Shown piece after piece: positions 62,091 through 64,000 of a DNA stretch of 64,000 nt. The DNA is from Alteromonas sp. 5E99-2 (lineage in GTDB: Bacteria > Pseudomonadota > Gammaproteobacteria > Enterobacterales > Alteromonadaceae), in NCBI RefSeq assembly GCF_017368475.1, contig NZ_JAFNJE010000006.1:124001-188000 (forward strand). The letters are read 5' to 3'. Each line of letters begins with the position of its first letter. Positions within the stretch are counted from its first letter, which is position 1. The notes beneath the pieces were generated by a model that saw only the letters and a program-made list of their open reading frames with translations, had not been told where the DNA came from and searched no databases. Position numbers and translations under genes: made by a program.

Positions 62091-62762
62091 TTAATCATTG
62101 TCATTAATTAACCTTTCAATCTGTTCTCCCCACTTAACATACTGAGGACTATTGGGATGCAAAAAATCAGACATAACATTAGCTTCAAGCACGCCATCTT
62201 TTGTTAAAAACTGCGCTGACATGTTCAACCAAAAAACCTGCTTTTCATCGCACAGCGCTTTTAATAAAAGATTGGTTTGTTCAACCCGTATTCTTAATCG
62301 CTGATTGGGCGCTTTGCTTCTAGGAAAAATAGCATTTAACACAATTCTGGCGCTGGGCCTGAGGACTTTTAACTGTTCAACAATAGATTGAACACCACTG
62401 GCAATGCTCTGTGGTGAGTCATCAAAGTGGCCCGCATTGTTCGTTCCAGCAAGTACACAAAACCATTGAGGGTGTAAATTCCCAAGCTCACCATTTTTTA
62501 ACCGCCACAACATGTGCTCGGTGCAATCACCACCATAACCTAAGTTAACGCAGTGCTTTGTTGCAAAATATGTCATCCACGCGTCTATACCTTCGTCTTC
62601 CCATCGATGAATAATGGAATCGCCCAAAAATACGATTTGGGGCTGCTTTTCTTTTGGCAATGGTTGCTGATGTTTCACGCAATGCGCATCAAAACGCTGC
62701 TGCCACCAAAGCTCACTTCGCGGCTGACTATTTCTACGAGTCACAGGTGAATGGTTTTTCAT
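62091..62762 (-). CDS. SGNH/GDSL hydrolase
   Basis: The 223-residue enzyme has the four SGNH blocks: IVFLGDSIIHRW (Ser), CVNLGYGGD (Gly), CVLAGTNNAGH (Asn) and SDFLHPNSPQY (Asp, His). This pattern fits the PAF-acetylhydrolase-like subgroup, which cuts acetyl esters. The frame opens with GTG at 62774; the ATG at 62762 is preferred. There is no clear signal peptide. Confidence 0.9.
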   Translation of the reverse strand: MKNHSPVTRRNSQPRSELWWQQRFDAHCVKHQQPLPKEKQPQIVFLGDSIIHRWEDEGIDAWMTYFATKHCVNLGYGGDCTEHMLWRLKNGELGNLHPQWFCVLAGTNNAGHFDDSPQSIASGVQSIVEQLKVLRPSARIVLNAIFPRSKAPNQRLRIRVEQTNLLLKALCDEKQVFWLNMSAQFLTKDGVLEANVMSDFLHPNSPQYVKWGEQIERLINDND

Positions 62763-62949
62763 TGTTCTTATCACTCGGTCGTAAAATAGACACCTGTTAT
62801 TTCCTCTCTAATTTTACTTTTAAAAACGAATAGCCCCATTCTACGTTTCATTTTTCAATGCTTTAGCGGTAATTTATAGGCTAAAAGAACAAAAGTAGGT
62901 ACTCTACAGGTTATTCAACCTTCACCAACAACACTGTAAGTCTACTATT

Positions 62950-63159
62950 ATGGAAGAAATCAATCCGAATTTCATTCTGTCTGTCGCAGAACAGCTTTCT
63001 TTTGTTAGCGCATTTTTAGGCGGTGTTTCAACAACGATACTGGTAACCATAGTCGTTTTTACCTCACCCAAAAAGTCTGTGAATTGGATTGTTGGTTCAT
63101 CAGCACTGGCAGCATCTAGTTTGCTAATAGCCGTTATCGCATCATGGCGATTAACTTAA
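62950..63159 (+). CDS. Small two-TM membrane protein
   Basis: The 69-residue protein has two membrane segments (SFVSAFLGGVSTTILVTIVVF and SSALAASSLLIAVIASW) joined by a short basic loop. It resembles no family I can name. Its start has no strong ribosome site, so expression is uncertain. Confidence 0.5.
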   Translation: MEEINPNFILSVAEQLSFVSAFLGGVSTTILVTIVVFTSPKKSVNWIVGSSALAASSLLIAVIASWRLT

Positions 63160-63188
63160 ATTAGCGAAATTTATCATCATTATTTATG

Positions 63189-64000
63189 TTACTTGGCTAA
63201 TTTGCTGACCACTGCAACATTATTATGCAAGGTTTTGTGTACTGGGCATTTATCTGCTATTTCCAAAAATCGCGTTTCTTGTTCAGCACTTAACTGCCCT
63301 TCATAGCTTATTGTACGCACAATGGCTTCCATTCCGTTTTGCTGTTCACAATTATCGCAATCGTCTTGATAATTTCGAGTGTGAGACAGCTCAACTTTAA
63401 TATGACTAATAGGCAACTTTTTGCGATCTGCGTACATTCTTAATGTCATTGATGTGCATGCGCCTAAGCCACCTAAAAGGTGTTCATAAGGATCAGGCCC
63501 TGTGTTTTTGCCCCCGACTTTTAATGGCTCGTCTGCTAACCAGTAATGACTCGCGGTACTCACATGCTGAGTAAATTTGTGGTCTTTTTCTTCTACAAGC
63601 ACATGACCTTGAGTCACCTTTGCTTGGTAAGCATCAGCGTCGCTATCAACATATCGCCCGACCCAAGCGCTAATAACATCAGCAGCATATTCAGAGTCAA
63701 ATTTGTCAGTAAGCAAATGATCGGCGTTATCTAAACTCACAAAACTTTTAGGATGTTTTGCCGATACGTAAATTTTTTCCGCTTGAGCAATATTCACAAT
63801 ACTGTCTATTGGCGAATGCATCACCAATAACGCTTTATTCAATTTGCCAATATTTAAGGTTTCATACTGGCCAATATCGTCTAGAAATTGCTTTTGAATA
63901 GTGAACTTTCTACCCGCTAACGTTACTTGAGCTTCACCATTTTCGTTGATGTTATCTATGTCTGCTGAAAAGTTATGAGCGACATGAGCTGCGCCAGATG
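63189..64000 (-). CDS. Alpha/beta hydrolase-OsmC fusion protein, 5' end beyond window
   Basis: The C-terminal half is an OsmC domain with the redox Cys pair in [16 protein letters not shown] and [15 protein letters not shown], which handles organic or fatty-acid peroxides. The preceding residues ([22 protein letters not shown] and DNADHLL) are the C-terminal part of an alpha/beta hydrolase with its catalytic Asp and His. The reading frame stays open to the window edge, so the gene is partial. Fusion proteins of this type are common in proteobacteria. Confidence 0.9.
   Translation of the reverse strand, partial: SGAAHVAHNFSADIDNINENGEAQVTLAGRKFTIQKQFLDDIGQYETLNIGKLNKALLVMHSPIDSIVNIAQAEKIYVSAKHPKSFVSLDNADHLLTDKFDSEYAADVISAWVGRYVDSDADAYQAKVTQGHVLVEEKDHKFTQHVSTASHYWLADEPLKVGGKNTGPDPYEHLLGGLGACTSMTLRMYADRKKLPISHIKVELSHTRNYQDDCDNCEQQNGMEAIVRTISYEGQLSAEQETRFLEIADKCPVHKTLHNNVAVVSKLAK

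Overview
The window looks like a chromosomal segment of a marine gammaproteobacterium of the Alteromonadales type (Alteromonas/Paraglaciecola-like). I infer this from moderate-to-low GC, a siderophore TonB receptor with a Fur-box-like site, a PL7 alginate lyase, a TorF-type porin, the alaA-yfbR pair, LexA-like and Fur-like motifs, and dense same-strand operons. No rRNA, tRNA, CRISPR array or intact mobile element was found. Genus is inference, not measurement.

Layout. 1-4.8 kb: edge of a membrane exporter gene, an unknown gene with a Fur-box-like upstream site, a siderophore receptor, a GNAT gene and fur. 4.8-8.0 kb: 5-oxoprolinase genes pxpABC plus a class IV aminotransferase in one minus-strand operon. 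8.0-8.9 kb: a CvfB-type S1 protein. 9.0-20.1 kb: purine catabolism I, with xdhABC, OHCU decarboxylase, HIU hydrolase and guanine deaminase on the minus strand; a RutR-like TetR regulator plus allantoinase diverging; and an NCS2 purine permease diverging from an adenine deaminase. 20.4-22.1 kb: a PL7 alginate lyase and gene debris. 22.1-29.6 kb: purine catabolism II, one tight operon (amidase, oxamate-amidohydrolase-like GGT homologue, TSUP transporter, ureidoglycine-glyoxylate aminotransferase, allantoate amidohydrolase, small cupin) preceded by an RpiR-family regulator and an inverted operator over its promoter. 29.7-32.2 kb: LRAT-like protein, alaA, yfbR. 32.2-38.4 kb: accessory region that looks like a decayed gene-cassette array, with attC-like fragments, a diverged 95-bp repeat pair, an IS110 remnant, a HEPN-like gene and secreted orphans. 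38.4-46.7 kb: dGTPase homologue, msrPQ, a SulA-like gene behind a large LexA palindrome, TorF porin, EF-hand protein, trhO and a response regulator with TPRs. 46.7-49.1 kb: a lipoprotein and a bufferin-type RiPP operon (bufABC). 49.1-56.6 kb: DMT exporter, AraC regulator, LytTR two-component pair, M61 peptidase, chemoreceptor. 56.6-59.2 kb: exported ADGF-type adenosine deaminase and a periplasmic purine nucleoside permease-family protein. 59.4-64 kb: small housekeeping genes, two pseudogenes and an OsmC fusion protein running off the edge.

How it works together. The purine genes describe a route from extracellular nucleosides and bases (ADGF deaminase, NUP-family protein, NCS2 permease, adenine and guanine deaminases) through xanthine dehydrogenase and ring opening (HIU hydrolase, OHCU decarboxylase, allantoinase, allantoate amidohydrolase) to ureidoglycine, oxalurate, oxamate and oxalate. 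The urate oxidase step is not encoded in the window. Three sites resembling the RutR box (TTGACCAnnTGGTCAA) lie at the xdhA/regulator, permease/adenine deaminase and NUP promoters. They suggest that the RutR-like regulator here controls purine rather than pyrimidine use, including the NUP-ADGF pair 43 kb away. The lower pathway seems to be controlled separately by the RpiR-type protein.
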